Source: Sphingomonas sp. YR710
GTDB taxonomy: Bacteria; Pseudomonadota; Alphaproteobacteria; Sphingomonadales; Sphingomonadaceae
DNA: 64,000 nt
Direction of reading: 5' to 3'
Assembly (NCBI RefSeq): GCF_900101455.1
Contig: NZ_FMZJ01000002.1
Coordinates: 248,001-312,000 of the forward strand
Under the pieces are notes generated by a model, which was given only the letters and a program-made list of their open reading frames with translations, did not search any database and was not told the DNA's origin. Of this stretch, positions 49,380-57,890 are shown piece by piece; position 1 is the first letter of the stretch; each line of letters opens with the position of its first letter. Both the position numbers and the translations under genes were made by a program.

Positions 49380-50132
49380 TCAGATCTGAACCTGACCACC
49401 ATCAACGAAGAGCTCGACGCCGTTGACGAAGCTCGCATCATCGGATGCCAGGAACAGCACGGCCTTGGCGATCTCCTCCGGCTGGCCGACCCGCCCGGCG
49501 GGGATCAGGCTGGCAAGATAATCCTTGGTGCCCTGGGCTTGCTCATCGCCACCGAACAGTTCGTTCAGACCTGCGGTGTCCGTGACGCCCGGGCTGACCG
49601 TGTTCACCCGGATGTGGCGGTCCTTGAGGTCGAGTATCCAGGTGCGGGCGAAGTTGCGCACCGCCGCCTTCGTCGCGGAGTAGACGCTGAAAGCGGGCGT
49701 ACCCGACACGCTGACGGTCGATCCCGTCAGGACCACGGCGGCACCGTCCTTGAGAAGCGGCAGCGCCTTCTGCACGGTGAAGAGGACGCCCTTCACATTG
49801 GTGTCGAAGATACGCTGATAGTGCTCTTCGGTGATTGCACCCAAGGGCATCATGTCACCACCGCCCGCATTGGCGAAGACCACGTCGATCTGGGCATGCC
49901 GCTGCTGGACCGCGTCATAGAGCCGGTCGATGTCGGTAAGGTTGGACATGTCACCACGCACGCCGGTGACACGGCCCTTGATCTGCTTGATGGCCGCGTC
50001 CAGCGTCTCCTGACGGCGGCCGGTGATGAACACCGAAGCGCCCTCGGCGGCGAACGCCTTTGCCGTGGCGAGCCCGATGCCGCTCGTACCGCCGGTTACC
50101 ACCACCACCTTGTTGTTGAACTTGTCCGTCAT
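49380..50132 (-). CDS. Short-chain dehydrogenase/reductase
   Basis: A 250-residue classical SDR with TGGTSGIGLA, NAGGGD, and YSATKAAVRNF catalytic Tyr-Lys; the Ser is in LTGSTVSVSG. FITGRRQE after the second strand suggests NADP(H). GGAGACAG lies 5 bases before the ATG at 50132. It is divergent from a LysR regulator, the usual pairing in which the regulator controls the dehydrogenase. Bases 49105-49379 downstream are unassigned. Confidence 0.92.
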   Translation of the reverse strand: MTDKFNNKVVVVTGGTSGIGLATAKAFAAEGASVFITGRRQETLDAAIKQIKGRVTGVRGDMSNLTDIDRLYDAVQQRHAQIDVVFANAGGGDMMPLGAITEEHYQRIFDTNVKGVLFTVQKALPLLKDGAAVVLTGSTVSVSGTPAFSVYSATKAAVRNFARTWILDLKDRHIRVNTVSPGVTDTAGLNELFGGDEQAQGTKDYLASLIPAGRVGQPEEIAKAVLFLASDDASFVNGVELFVDGGQVQI

Positions 50133-50195
50133 CGTCTGTCTCCTTGAGTTTCCGGCGAAGCGCCGGTGCCCCCTCAGATGAGCCAAGAACGATGA

Positions 50196-50210
50196 TGCCT
50201 GTAGATGGCA
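50196..50210. promoter_or_regulatory. Candidate LysR binding site
   Basis: TGCC-N7-GGCA (50196-50210) fits the T-N11-A type palindrome recognised by LysR proteins. It lies midway in the 113-base divergent gap between the SDR and the LysR gene. ATGGCA is repeated 9 bases apart (50205-50219), which may add a second half site. Confidence 0.5.
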
Positions 50211-50245
50211 AATATGGCACTTAGCGTTCTACTGGAGGAACGCTG

Positions 50246-51175
50246 GTGAAGATCGACCTTAACGACTATGCCTATTTTGCCGAAGTCGTGGCCCATGGCG
50301 GCTTTGCCGCCGCCGGTCGCGCCCTGCGCGAACCCAAGTCGAAGCTAAGCCGACGCATAGCCGGGCTTGAGGAACGCCTGGGGCTGCGCCTGATCGAGCG
50401 ATCGAGCCGCCGGTTTCGCGTGACCGACACGGGGCAGGCCTTTTACGAGCGATGCCGCGCTATGCTGGCCGAGGCCGAGCAGGCGGAAGCGCTCGTCCTC
50501 CAGGCCCAGTCCGAACCCCACGGCCGCATCCGCTTCAGTTGCCCCACGGGCATGGTGGAGCCGATCTCCGACCTGATCTCTTCCTTCCTTGCCCGCTACC
50601 CGAAGGTGCGCCTCCGGCTTGTGGCGACAGATCGCGCGGTCGACCTGATCGAGGAGCGGATCGACCTCGCGCTCCGGGTGCGTGCCACGCTCGACAGCGA
50701 TGCCGCGCTGACGATGCGGTCGCTAGGCAAATCGACCCGCATATTGGTCGCCAGTCCCCAGATCGCGAGCCGGCTGGCCACCATCGACGAGCTTGCCTCT
50801 CTACCGGCGCTGGCAACCAACGACGATGCAGACGATCTCGAATGGCATCTGGAGACGGAAGACGGCCGCAAGCAGGTCGTCCGCATCGCGCCGCGCATGG
50901 GATGCGCCGACATGACAGCCGTCCGGAACGCCGCGATCAATGGCCTGGGCGTGGCGATCCTTCCCGATCATGTTTGCCGGGACGCCCTTTCAACAGGGCG
51001 CCTCGTGCGCGTGCTACCAGCCTGGCGCGGGCTGCAGGGGATTGTGCATCTCGTCTTTACGACACGCCGGGGTTTGCCACCCGCCGTTCGCGCGCTCATC
51101 GACCATCTGGCAGCAGGTTTCCCCCGCGATATTGGAGGTGAGCTACGAGAGGCGGCTATTGGCAAGCAGTCCTGA
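50246..51175 (+). CDS. LysR-family transcriptional regulator
   Basis: A 309-residue LysR protein. The N-terminal winged helix runs from YAYFAEVVAHGGFAAAGRALREPKSKLSRRIAGLEERLGLRLIERSSR, and the rest is the periplasmic-binding-like effector domain (LARYPKVRLRLVATDRAVD). GTG at 50246 has TGGAGGAA 6 bases upstream. It is divergent from the SDR gene and likely regulates it in response to a small aromatic or quinone-like compound. Confidence 0.92.
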   Translation: MKIDLNDYAYFAEVVAHGGFAAAGRALREPKSKLSRRIAGLEERLGLRLIERSSRRFRVTDTGQAFYERCRAMLAEAEQAEALVLQAQSEPHGRIRFSCPTGMVEPISDLISSFLARYPKVRLRLVATDRAVDLIEERIDLALRVRATLDSDAALTMRSLGKSTRILVASPQIASRLATIDELASLPALATNDDADDLEWHLETEDGRKQVVRIAPRMGCADMTAVRNAAINGLGVAILPDHVCRDALSTGRLVRVLPAWRGLQGIVHLVFTTRRGLPPAVRALIDHLAAGFPRDIGGELREAAIGKQS

Positions 51176-51656
51176 GTCCGCGACGGTATCACCGATGATA
51201 GCCTTCGATCAGCCCTGGGCTGCTGATTAGCCTGAACGGCAGAATTTCCTTTCTTCGGTCATTCCGGAGCGGGCTGGCGAACGTCGTCTTCTGGTCGGGA
51301 GCAGATAGAGAAATCGACCGATGGCGAATGGAAGCTGAGCCATTTTCTTCGACCAAAAACCGTCAATCCGCTCACGGTCCAGTCTTCCCGTTCGGAGCCG
51401 CCGTTCCGCGCGGGCGCCGAAGCATTCGCAGTCCACCCATGGCGGACATCGCACTTGGTTCAATTGCTACATGGTGCCGGGGATGACGGCGTAGGATGCC
51501 GCCACGCCATTCACCCGATGACCCTGAACCATCAGATCGAATCGAAGAACTCGCCGTCCATCGCGACATCCGCCACCGGTCCAACCCAGATCAGCGCCAG
51601 CTGCCGATGCAGCACAGGGGCTGGCGCGGTGCGCCTGCGCTGCTAAGTTCGTTGCC
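51176..51656. other. Intergenic region, no supported gene
   Basis: The 481 bases between the LysR gene and the next operon hold no gene with a good start and codon usage. Minus-strand frames around 51467-51640 end in protein-like strings (such as VNGVAASYAVIPGTM) that run in two frames, which may be a decayed gene fragment. I see no tRNA or clear terminator. Confidence 0.5.
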
Positions 51657-52778
51657 ATGGCGGGCTCACCAACGAAAATTGCGATCGTCGGCACCGGCTA
51701 TGTCGCCGATCTCTATATGCCATCGCTGCGCACCTTCCCGAAGCTGCAGATCATCGGCGCGTGGGATATCGATGCCGCCCGTCTTGCGGCCTTCACCGCG
51801 CATTGGGCGGTTCCCGCCGCGACCAGCCTTGGCGGGCTGCTGGCCGACGCGCCGGACATCGTCCTCAACCTCACCAATCCGCATGCGCATGTCGCGGTCA
51901 ACCGGGCGGCGATCGGGGCCGGGCGGCATGTGTGGTGCGAAAAGCCGCTCGCGATGACGATGGTGGAGGCCGAGGCGCTGATGGTGCTGGCCCGGCAGCA
52001 CGATGTCCACCTCGCGTCGGCGCCGTGCAGCGCGCTCGGGGAGGCGGCGCAGACCGCTTGGATGGCGGTGCGGCAAGGGCGGATCGGGCAACCCCGGCTG
52101 GTTTATGCCGAGCTCGACGACGATTTCATCCCCGCCGCGCCCTATCGGAAATGGACGAGCGCGAGCGGCGCGCTTTGGCCGGCGGAAGACGAATTCCGCA
52201 CCGGCTGCACGCTCGAACATGCCGGCTATTATCTGAGCTGGCTGATGGCGATTTTCGGGCCCGTCGACCGTGTGGTCTCCGGTTCCGCGCGGCTGCTCGA
52301 TGCTGCGCAGACCGGCGCGCAGCATGACACGCCCGATTATGCGTCAGCCAGCCTGTTCTTCGCGTCTGGCATGGTGGCGCGGCTCACTTGCTCGATCGTC
52401 GCCCGGCACGATCATCGCCTGCGCATCTTCGGCGATGCCGGCGTACTCGAAATCGGTGACGCCTGGGCCAATGGAGCGGCCGTGCGGATCCGGCGGCGGC
52501 TGACCTTGCGGCGGCGGCTGGTGAACAGCCCGTTCGCTTCGCGGGTGCGGCTGAAGGGACCAATCCACCCGAAGATCGGGCGGCACGGCGCGGCATCGAT
52601 GAATTTCGCGCTCGGAGTCGCCGAGATGGCCGATGCCATCGCCGAAGGGCGCGAACCCAAGCTTGCCGGCGATTTTGCGCTCCACCTGACCGAAGTGTCG
52701 CTCGCGATGCAGGCCGGCGGCGACCACGCCATGCGCACCGCTTTTGCGCCCGTCGCGCCGATGGACTGGGCCTTGTGA
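51657..52778 (+). CDS. Gfo/Idh/MocA-family oxidoreductase
   Basis: A 373-residue NAD(P)-dependent sugar oxidoreductase. The Rossmann part has IAIVGTGYVADLYMPSLRTFP, then VWCEKPLAMTMVEAEALM with the EKP catalytic lysine, and the C-terminal domain follows from ELDDDFIPAAPYRKW. These enzymes oxidise or reduce ring carbons of nucleotide sugars or inositols. The gene starts at 51657 after a 481-base gap and overlaps the next by 4 bases (GTGA), so it leads a three-gene operon. Confidence 0.9.
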   Translation: MAGSPTKIAIVGTGYVADLYMPSLRTFPKLQIIGAWDIDAARLAAFTAHWAVPAATSLGGLLADAPDIVLNLTNPHAHVAVNRAAIGAGRHVWCEKPLAMTMVEAEALMVLARQHDVHLASAPCSALGEAAQTAWMAVRQGRIGQPRLVYAELDDDFIPAAPYRKWTSASGALWPAEDEFRTGCTLEHAGYYLSWLMAIFGPVDRVVSGSARLLDAAQTGAQHDTPDYASASLFFASGMVARLTCSIVARHDHRLRIFGDAGVLEIGDAWANGAAVRIRRRLTLRRRLVNSPFASRVRLKGPIHPKIGRHGAASMNFALGVAEMADAIAEGREPKLAGDFALHLTEVSLAMQAGGDHAMRTAFAPVAPMDWAL

Positions 52779-53800
52779 TCGGTTTCGGAATTATCGGCAC
52801 CGGCGCGATGGCGCACCAGATGGCCCGCACCATCGCGCTGTCGAAGCGCGCCCGCATCGTCCGTGTCGCTTCGCGTTCGGCAAGCCGCGGCACCCGCTTC
52901 GCAAGGCAGCACAAGATCGCGGCGTGGGGCGACGAAGCCGCCTTGCTGGCCGACCCGACGGTCGACGCAGTCTATGTCGCCGGCCGAAATGGTGAACATG
53001 CCGCCGCCAGCATCGCCGCGCTGCGCGCCGGCAAGGCCGTCTTGTGCGAAAAGCCATTTGCCTGCTCGTACGAAGAGGCGGTGGCGGTGATCGAGGCCGC
53101 GCAGACCGCTGGCAGGCTGTTCATGGAGGCGATGGCGACGCCTTTCCTGCCCGCCGTCACCGAAGCGATTGCACGGGCGACCTCAGGCGAATTCGGCGCG
53201 CCGCGGCATCTGGCGGCGTCGTTCGGCTACAAGGTGGATCGACACAGCCATCGCGGCCTGTTCGCCGAAGATGGCGGCGTGCTGCTCGACCGGGCGGTCT
53301 ATCCGCTGAGCCTGGCGCTGCTCGCGCTTGGCCCCGCGATCGCCAGCGAGATCGACGGCGATCTTTATACCGACCGGAGCGGCCTGGACGTCGCCGTGCA
53401 TATCCAGCTTGCCCATGAGGGCGGAGCGCGATCGGACCTGGCCGCTTCGCTGGTCGAGCGCCTTCCCAACAGCCTCTCGATCGGTTGCGAGCATGCGCAG
53501 ATCAGGGTCGATGCGCCGCTGCTGACCGGCCGCCGGGTGACGATCGGGCCGCCCGTGCACGATCTCGCCGCGGCAATTGCCGATCGGCCGTTCGCGCAAA
53601 ACCCCGTCGTCCGCCGCGTGGCCGACATGCTGGCCCGCCTGACCGGGAGTTGGCGCCCTTACGGCGCCAGCCCCTATCTGCCTGAACTCGAACATTTCTG
53701 CGCGCTGCTGCGCACAGGCCAGATCGAAAGCCCGATCCTCACGCATCGCCTGATGCTCGAAGTGCAAGCCATTATCAGCCGGGTGCGTTCGCCAAAATGA
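52775..53800 (+). CDS. Gfo/Idh/MocA-family oxidoreductase (second)
   Basis: A 341-residue paralogue of the preceding enzyme type. It starts with GTG at 52775 overlapping the upstream stop; IGFGIIGTGAMAHQMARTIAL is the dinucleotide-binding start and VLCEKPFACSYEEAVAVI holds the EKP motif. The C-terminal domain is shorter (ends near residue 340). Two different Gfo/Idh/MocA enzymes in a row before a glycosyltransferase suggest two steps of sugar modification. Its stop overlaps the glycosyltransferase ATG. Confidence 0.9.
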   Translation: MIGFGIIGTGAMAHQMARTIALSKRARIVRVASRSASRGTRFARQHKIAAWGDEAALLADPTVDAVYVAGRNGEHAAASIAALRAGKAVLCEKPFACSYEEAVAVIEAAQTAGRLFMEAMATPFLPAVTEAIARATSGEFGAPRHLAASFGYKVDRHSHRGLFAEDGGVLLDRAVYPLSLALLALGPAIASEIDGDLYTDRSGLDVAVHIQLAHEGGARSDLAASLVERLPNSLSIGCEHAQIRVDAPLLTGRRVTIGPPVHDLAAAIADRPFAQNPVVRRVADMLARLTGSWRPYGASPYLPELEHFCALLRTGQIESPILTHRLMLEVQAIISRVRSPK

Positions 53801-55002
53801 CGCTGGCCTATCTCCTGAACAGCTATCCGATGACGAGCACGACCTTCATCCGGAGAGAGATTGCCGCGATCGAGGCCGCCGGCGTGCCGGTCAAAAGGTT
53901 CGCCGTTCGCCATTGGGCCGAACCGCTCGTTGATCCACGGGATCGCGCCGAACAGCGCAGCACCGAATATCTGCTGACCGGCCATGCCGCCGCGCTGATC
54001 GCGATGGGAATATGCGAGGCATGCACCCATCCGCTTCGACTGGCTCGGGCGGTGCCGTCGTTGATGCGTCTGATCCGGGCGGCAGGTGGCGGCGCGATTC
54101 GCCACATCGGCTATTTGCTGCAGGCCGTTCGCCTGCGTCGCCGCTGCGCCGAACTTGGCATCGACCATATTCACGCACATTTTTCGACCAACGCCGCGGC
54201 GGTCGCGATGCTCTGCCGCCTGATGGGTGGTCCGGCCTATAGTTTCACCGTGCACGGCCCGGACGAACTGGTGAATCCCGCAGCAAACGGGATCGTCGAG
54301 AAAGCGCAACACGCGCGCGATATTATCGCAATTTCGAATTACTGCCGAACGCGCCTGATGGAGGTGCTGCCGCCCGCCCAGTCGGCGCATATCGCCACGA
54401 TTCCTTGCGGCGTCGATCTGGCCGAATTTGCCCGCCCCGCCGAAATAGCCGAGGACGCCGGTTCGCTACTGTGCGTCGGGCGGCTATGTCCGCAAAAGGG
54501 CCAGATCGAAATCCCGGTTGCCCTCGCGGCTTCCCTGAAGCGATTTCCCGAGCTTCGGATCGACCTGATCGGTGACGGAGAAGATCGTACCGCGATCATG
54601 GCGCGCGCCGCCGCGCTGGACGTGGCCGATCACGTCATATTGCACGGATGGCGCAGCAATGACGCCGTCCGATCGATGCTGCGTGTCTCCCGCGCGCTGC
54701 TGCTGCCGAGCCATGCCGAAGGGCTGCCGATCGTCATCATGGAGGCGTTCGCGATGGGGCGCCCCGTCATCACGACGCGGATCGCCGCCATTCCCGAACT
54801 CGTCGACGAGACGTGCGGCTGGCTGTTCGATGCCGGATCGGCCGAAGGCCTGCAGCAGGCGATCGCCGATGCGATGACGGCCGATGGCGCCCAACTCGCC
54901 CGCATGGGCGCGGAAGGGCGGCGTCGGATCGAGCAGCGGCATGATCTGCGCGATATCGCCCCACGGCTGATCGCGCTGTTCGGAACACCCCCGACACGCT
55001 GA
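53797..55002 (+). CDS. Glycosyltransferase family 4
   Basis: A 401-residue GT-B glycosyltransferase. The N-terminal MTSTTFIRREIAAIEAAGVPVKRFAVRHWAEPL and FSTNAAAVAMLCRL (acceptor side) precede the GT4 half with VGRLCPQKGQIEIPVAL, LIGDGEDRTAIM, and LPSHAEGLPIVIMEAFAMGRP, which carries the E-x7-E motif. It is coupled to the oxidoreductase (ATGA). Together these three genes probably make and transfer a modified sugar to an exopolysaccharide or lipid. Bases after its stop lead to the convergent chemotaxis operon, 2 bases away. Confidence 0.9.
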   Translation: MTLAYLLNSYPMTSTTFIRREIAAIEAAGVPVKRFAVRHWAEPLVDPRDRAEQRSTEYLLTGHAAALIAMGICEACTHPLRLARAVPSLMRLIRAAGGGAIRHIGYLLQAVRLRRRCAELGIDHIHAHFSTNAAAVAMLCRLMGGPAYSFTVHGPDELVNPAANGIVEKAQHARDIIAISNYCRTRLMEVLPPAQSAHIATIPCGVDLAEFARPAEIAEDAGSLLCVGRLCPQKGQIEIPVALAASLKRFPELRIDLIGDGEDRTAIMARAAALDVADHVILHGWRSNDAVRSMLRVSRALLLPSHAEGLPIVIMEAFAMGRPVITTRIAAIPELVDETCGWLFDAGSAEGLQQAIADAMTADGAQLARMGAEGRRRIEQRHDLRDIAPRLIALFGTPPTR

Positions 55003-55004
55003 AA

Positions 55005-55295
55005 TCAGTGTGCCCGACGCTCCGTGAGCCCTTCGATCAGCGATTCGAGCCGGCCGGTTATGCTCTCCAGCGTCGCGGCATGGCTGGCAGCATGCATATC
55101 GTCCGACCGCAAGATCGCTCCGACCGACGCGCAGCGCTGGCCGACATAATCGAGCGCCTGAAGCTCGTTCATATGATGGCGCGCAATTTCGAAATTGCTG
55201 CACAATTTGACGCCGAGATCCTCGAGCTGCAGCCGGGCGGCGTCGAGTTCGTCGGCAAGCATCGACAAGAGCTTATCCTGGCTGATCGAGGTCAT
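55005..55295 (-). CDS. Small helical protein at the end of the chemotaxis operon
   Basis: A 96-residue protein with CGGAG 7 bases before its ATG. It reads as long helices (ISQDKLLSMLADELDAARLQLED, then NFEIARHHMNELQALDYVGQRC and a Ser/Thr-rich helix) and has two cysteines. It begins 23 bases after the second cheB, so it is likely part of the operon. I do not recognise the family; the helical layout resembles small CheZ/CheC-like or receptor-interacting proteins only loosely. Confidence 0.7.
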   Translation of the reverse strand: MTSISQDKLLSMLADELDAARLQLEDLGVKLCSNFEIARHHMNELQALDYVGQRCASVGAILRSDDMHAASHAATLESITGRLESLIEGLTERRAH

Positions 55296-55318
55296 GCGGC
55301 CACTCCGTTTTTGATTTG

Positions 55319-56359
55319 TTAGGCTGCGTTGGCAATGCGGCGGCACGCGTCGAGCGCTGCTGCAGCAATGTCACCGAGGGGTAGTTCAAGTTCGACGGCG
55401 CCGGCGGCCTTTGCCGCGGCTGGCGCTTCATGGACCACCGACGTGGCGGCATCCTGACAAATGGTGCGGGCGCCTGTGGCGCGCAGCGCTTTCAGGCCAG
55501 CCGCGCCATCGGTCCCCATTCCGGTCAATACCGCGCCAATCGCATTCGCCCCGGCGGTTTTCGCGATCGTCGCGAACAGCAGGCTCGCCGAAGGCCGCAC
55601 GCCATTCACCGGATCGGAGCGCAGCAAGCGCAGCGAAGGATTGGGCCAGCGATCGACGACGGCATGGCTGCCGGAATCGGTGACGATATAGATCGTCCCC
55701 TGCTGAAGCGCGAGACCGTCTTCGGCGAGCACCACGCCCGCAGAGCAGGATGCCTTGAGACGGCTGACCAGCGGATCGACGAAACCTTGTTCGATCTGCA
55801 GCAGGACAATCGTCGGCGGACAATTTTTCGGGAAAGTGGGCAGGAGTTGCAGCATCGCGTCGACACCGCCGACCGATGCGCTCAACGCAATGATCTTGCC
55901 GTTCCAATCGAAATGGGCGACCGACGCGACCGGGCGGGCCACCTTGACCTGCTTCACGCCGCCGGTGGAGGCGGCGATCACCAGGGCGGCGAGCTTCGGC
56001 GCAAGCGCGTTGAATTCGTCGGGCGTCGCGCTTTTCGGCTTCGGAAAGCAGTCAACCGCACCCAGCTCCAGCGCGCGAAACGACGTTTCGGCGCCTTTCT
56101 GGGTCAGTGTCGACAGCATGACCACCGGGGTCGGCCGCTCGCGCATGATCTCCTCGAGAAAATCGAGGCCGCTCATGCCCGGCATTTCGACGTCCAGCGT
56201 CACCACGTCGGGCTTCAGCCGGATCATCAGTTCACGGGCTTCGTCGGCATTTGCGGCCATACCGACCACGTCGATGCCACGCGCGCGCTCGAGCACGCCG
56301 CTGAACAGGGCCCGCATGGTCAGCGAGTCATCGACGATCAGGACACGGGCATTGCTCAT
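55319..56359 (-). CDS. CheB-like protein with altered methylesterase active site
   Basis: A 346-residue protein with an N-terminal receiver (VDDSLTMR, phospho-acceptor D56 in TLDVEMPGM, lysine in FPKP) and a CheB methylesterase domain. The triad serine (S162, SASVGGVDAM) and aspartate (D284, TGMGTDGAAG) are kept, but the histidine position is Q188 (PPTIVLLQIE) where the other CheB here has PPTVVVQH. A second ASTGG occurs in the linker (residues 130-134). Without the histidine it is probably a regulatory, phosphate-sink or scaffold protein rather than an esterase. Confidence 0.85.
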   Translation of the reverse strand: MSNARVLIVDDSLTMRALFSGVLERARGIDVVGMAANADEARELMIRLKPDVVTLDVEMPGMSGLDFLEEIMRERPTPVVMLSTLTQKGAETSFRALELGAVDCFPKPKSATPDEFNALAPKLAALVIAASTGGVKQVKVARPVASVAHFDWNGKIIALSASVGGVDAMLQLLPTFPKNCPPTIVLLQIEQGFVDPLVSRLKASCSAGVVLAEDGLALQQGTIYIVTDSGSHAVVDRWPNPSLRLLRSDPVNGVRPSASLLFATIAKTAGANAIGAVLTGMGTDGAAGLKALRATGARTICQDAATSVVHEAPAAAKAAGAVELELPLGDIAAAALDACRRIANAA

Positions 56360-56390
56360 TGGGGATTCCTGTCGAAGCGGAAGCGGTAAT

Positions 56391-56840
56391 TCAGGCGGCG
56401 GCGGCCAACGGGATGCCGGCGAGATCGAAGGACAGCTGCTCGAGTTCGAGCACCATCACCATGCGATCCTCGACCGACACGAGACCTTCAAGATAGGAGG
56501 CCGTCGAATCCGCACCCAGGCTGGGTGGTGCCTGCAGATCCTCTTCGTTGATCGAAACGATGTCGTTGACGGCATCGACGATCAGACCGTGAAGCTGGTC
56601 CGCTATACGGACCACAATGATCACGTGCCGCGCCGTCGGATCGGTCAATCCCCATCCCAGCCGTGCCGACAGGTCGATCACCGGCAGCACCGTGCCGCGA
56701 AGATTGACGACACCGCGGACATGGTTGGGAACGTGCGGCAGCATCGTCGTCGGCGTCCAGGCGCGGATCTCACGAATCGCCATGATGTCTACGCCGAGAT
56801 ATTGTTCGCCGATCTGGAAGGTAATGAGCTGGCGGGCCAT
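56391..56840 (-). CDS. cheW: CheW coupling protein
   Basis: A 149-residue CheW. It starts ARQLITFQIGEQYLGVDIMAIREI and carries the GVVNLRGTVLPVIDL and VDRVRDIV-type SH3 elements (here LIVDAVNDIVSINEEDL) that link receptors to CheA. AGGAG is 8 bases upstream of the ATG at 56840. It lies between cheY and the second cheB and is co-directional. Confidence 0.95.
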   Translation of the reverse strand: MARQLITFQIGEQYLGVDIMAIREIRAWTPTTMLPHVPNHVRGVVNLRGTVLPVIDLSARLGWGLTDPTARHVIIVVRIADQLHGLIVDAVNDIVSINEEDLQAPPSLGADSTASYLEGLVSVEDRMVMVLELEQLSFDLAGIPLAAAA

Positions 56841-56865
56841 AAGACGACTCCTGCGGTCTGTTGGA

Positions 56866-57234
56866 TCAATGCGAAACGCGACGTATGGCGGAAGCCAGCT
56901 TCTCCGGATCGAACGGCTTGACGATCCAGCCGGTGGCACCGGCTTCGCGAGCACGAGCCTTCTTCTGGTCCGAACTCTCGGTGGTGAGCACGAGGATCGG
57001 CAAATCGCGATGGCCCGGACGGGCCCGCAATGCTTCGATCAAACCGAAACCATCCATGCGCGGCATGTTGATGTCGGTTATCATAAGGTTAGGCTGCTCG
57101 TTCTTTTCGAGCCATTCCAGCGCCGCGAGGCCATCTTCGGCCTCGTGGACCGCATAGCCGCGCTCAACCAATGCGCTGCGCAGCAGCATCCGCATGCTGG
57201 GCGAATCATCGACTGTCAATATCGTCTTGGCCAC
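56866..57234 (-). CDS. cheY: CheY response regulator
   Basis: A 122-residue single receiver domain. VDDSPSMR, the phospho-acceptor D54 in MITDINMPRMDG, the LTTE switch threonine and the lysine in GWIVKPFDP are all present. It carries the motor signal from CheA. The gene lies 25 bases upstream of cheW. Confidence 0.95.
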   Translation of the reverse strand: MAKTILTVDDSPSMRMLLRSALVERGYAVHEAEDGLAALEWLEKNEQPNLMITDINMPRMDGFGLIEALRARPGHRDLPILVLTTESSDQKKARAREAGATGWIVKPFDPEKLASAIRRVSH

Positions 57235-57323
57235 AAGCGTATTCCCCGAAATCGGGCCCTTGGCCCGCGTTCTTCCTTGCTACGCCCTCCGGGTTAACAC
57301 CCGGTTGCCGCAGCGCGATTTCG

Positions 57324-57890
57324 TCAGAAAAGTTCGACTTCGCCGATCTTGGCCGCGGCGATCGCCGGACGGCGGACCTCCACGGGCACTTCACTATCGA
57401 CGACCCGGCAGCGCGCCTGACCAAGCGCTGCACGAAAATCCACACGGCGCGCGGACGTGCCCCCGAGATGACTGTGACTGAGCTGGATGCCGTCATCGTC
57501 GAGGAATTTGCGCGCGAAGCTGGCATTGCTGGTGCCGATCGCCTGCATACCGCTATGCAGATTGGCGCCGCCGTAAAGATGTGCCCGCATCCGCCCGCGA
57601 GTCGCGCCATGTTTGAGCATGTCGTTGACCAGCAGCTCCATCGCATAAAGGCCGTAGCGTTCCGCCTCGGCCGAATCGCGGACCATGCCGGCGCGCGGCT
57701 CGGACAGCAGGAAATGGTTCATCCCGCCCACCTTTGCGAAAGGATCGTACAGGCAGCAGGCGACGCAACTGCCCAGCACCGTCGTCAGCACGACCTGGCT
57801 GTCATCGGTGACATAGGTCGTCCCCTGGATGACGTTGATCCGCCGTTCCTGAGCGAATGCATTTTGCTTGTCTTGATTCAACGGCTGCAT
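57324..57890 (-). CDS. cheD: Chemoreceptor glutamine deamidase CheD
   Basis: A 188-residue CheD. The catalytic cysteine C42 is in [16 protein letters not shown], the histidine H59 in GGMNHFLL and the THLG-type threonine site in HSHLGG. CheD deamidates receptor glutamines and competes with CheC in related systems. Its start overlaps the first cheB by 13 bases. An 89-base gap with a 6-bp hairpin (57289-57304) separates it from cheY. Confidence 0.94.
   Translation of the reverse strand: MQPLNQDKQNAFAQERRINVIQGTTYVTDDSQVVLTTVLGSCVACCLYDPFAKVGGMNHFLLSEPRAGMVRDSAEAERYGLYAMELLVNDMLKHGATRGRMRAHLYGGANLHSGMQAIGTSNASFARKFLDDDGIQLSHSHLGGTSARRVDFRAALGQARCRVVDSEVPVEVRRPAIAAAKIGEVELF

Noticed and set aside
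57289-57304. Small hairpin between cheY and cheD as a terminator
   Set aside because: Only a 6-bp stem with no T tract, in an operon that is otherwise continuous.
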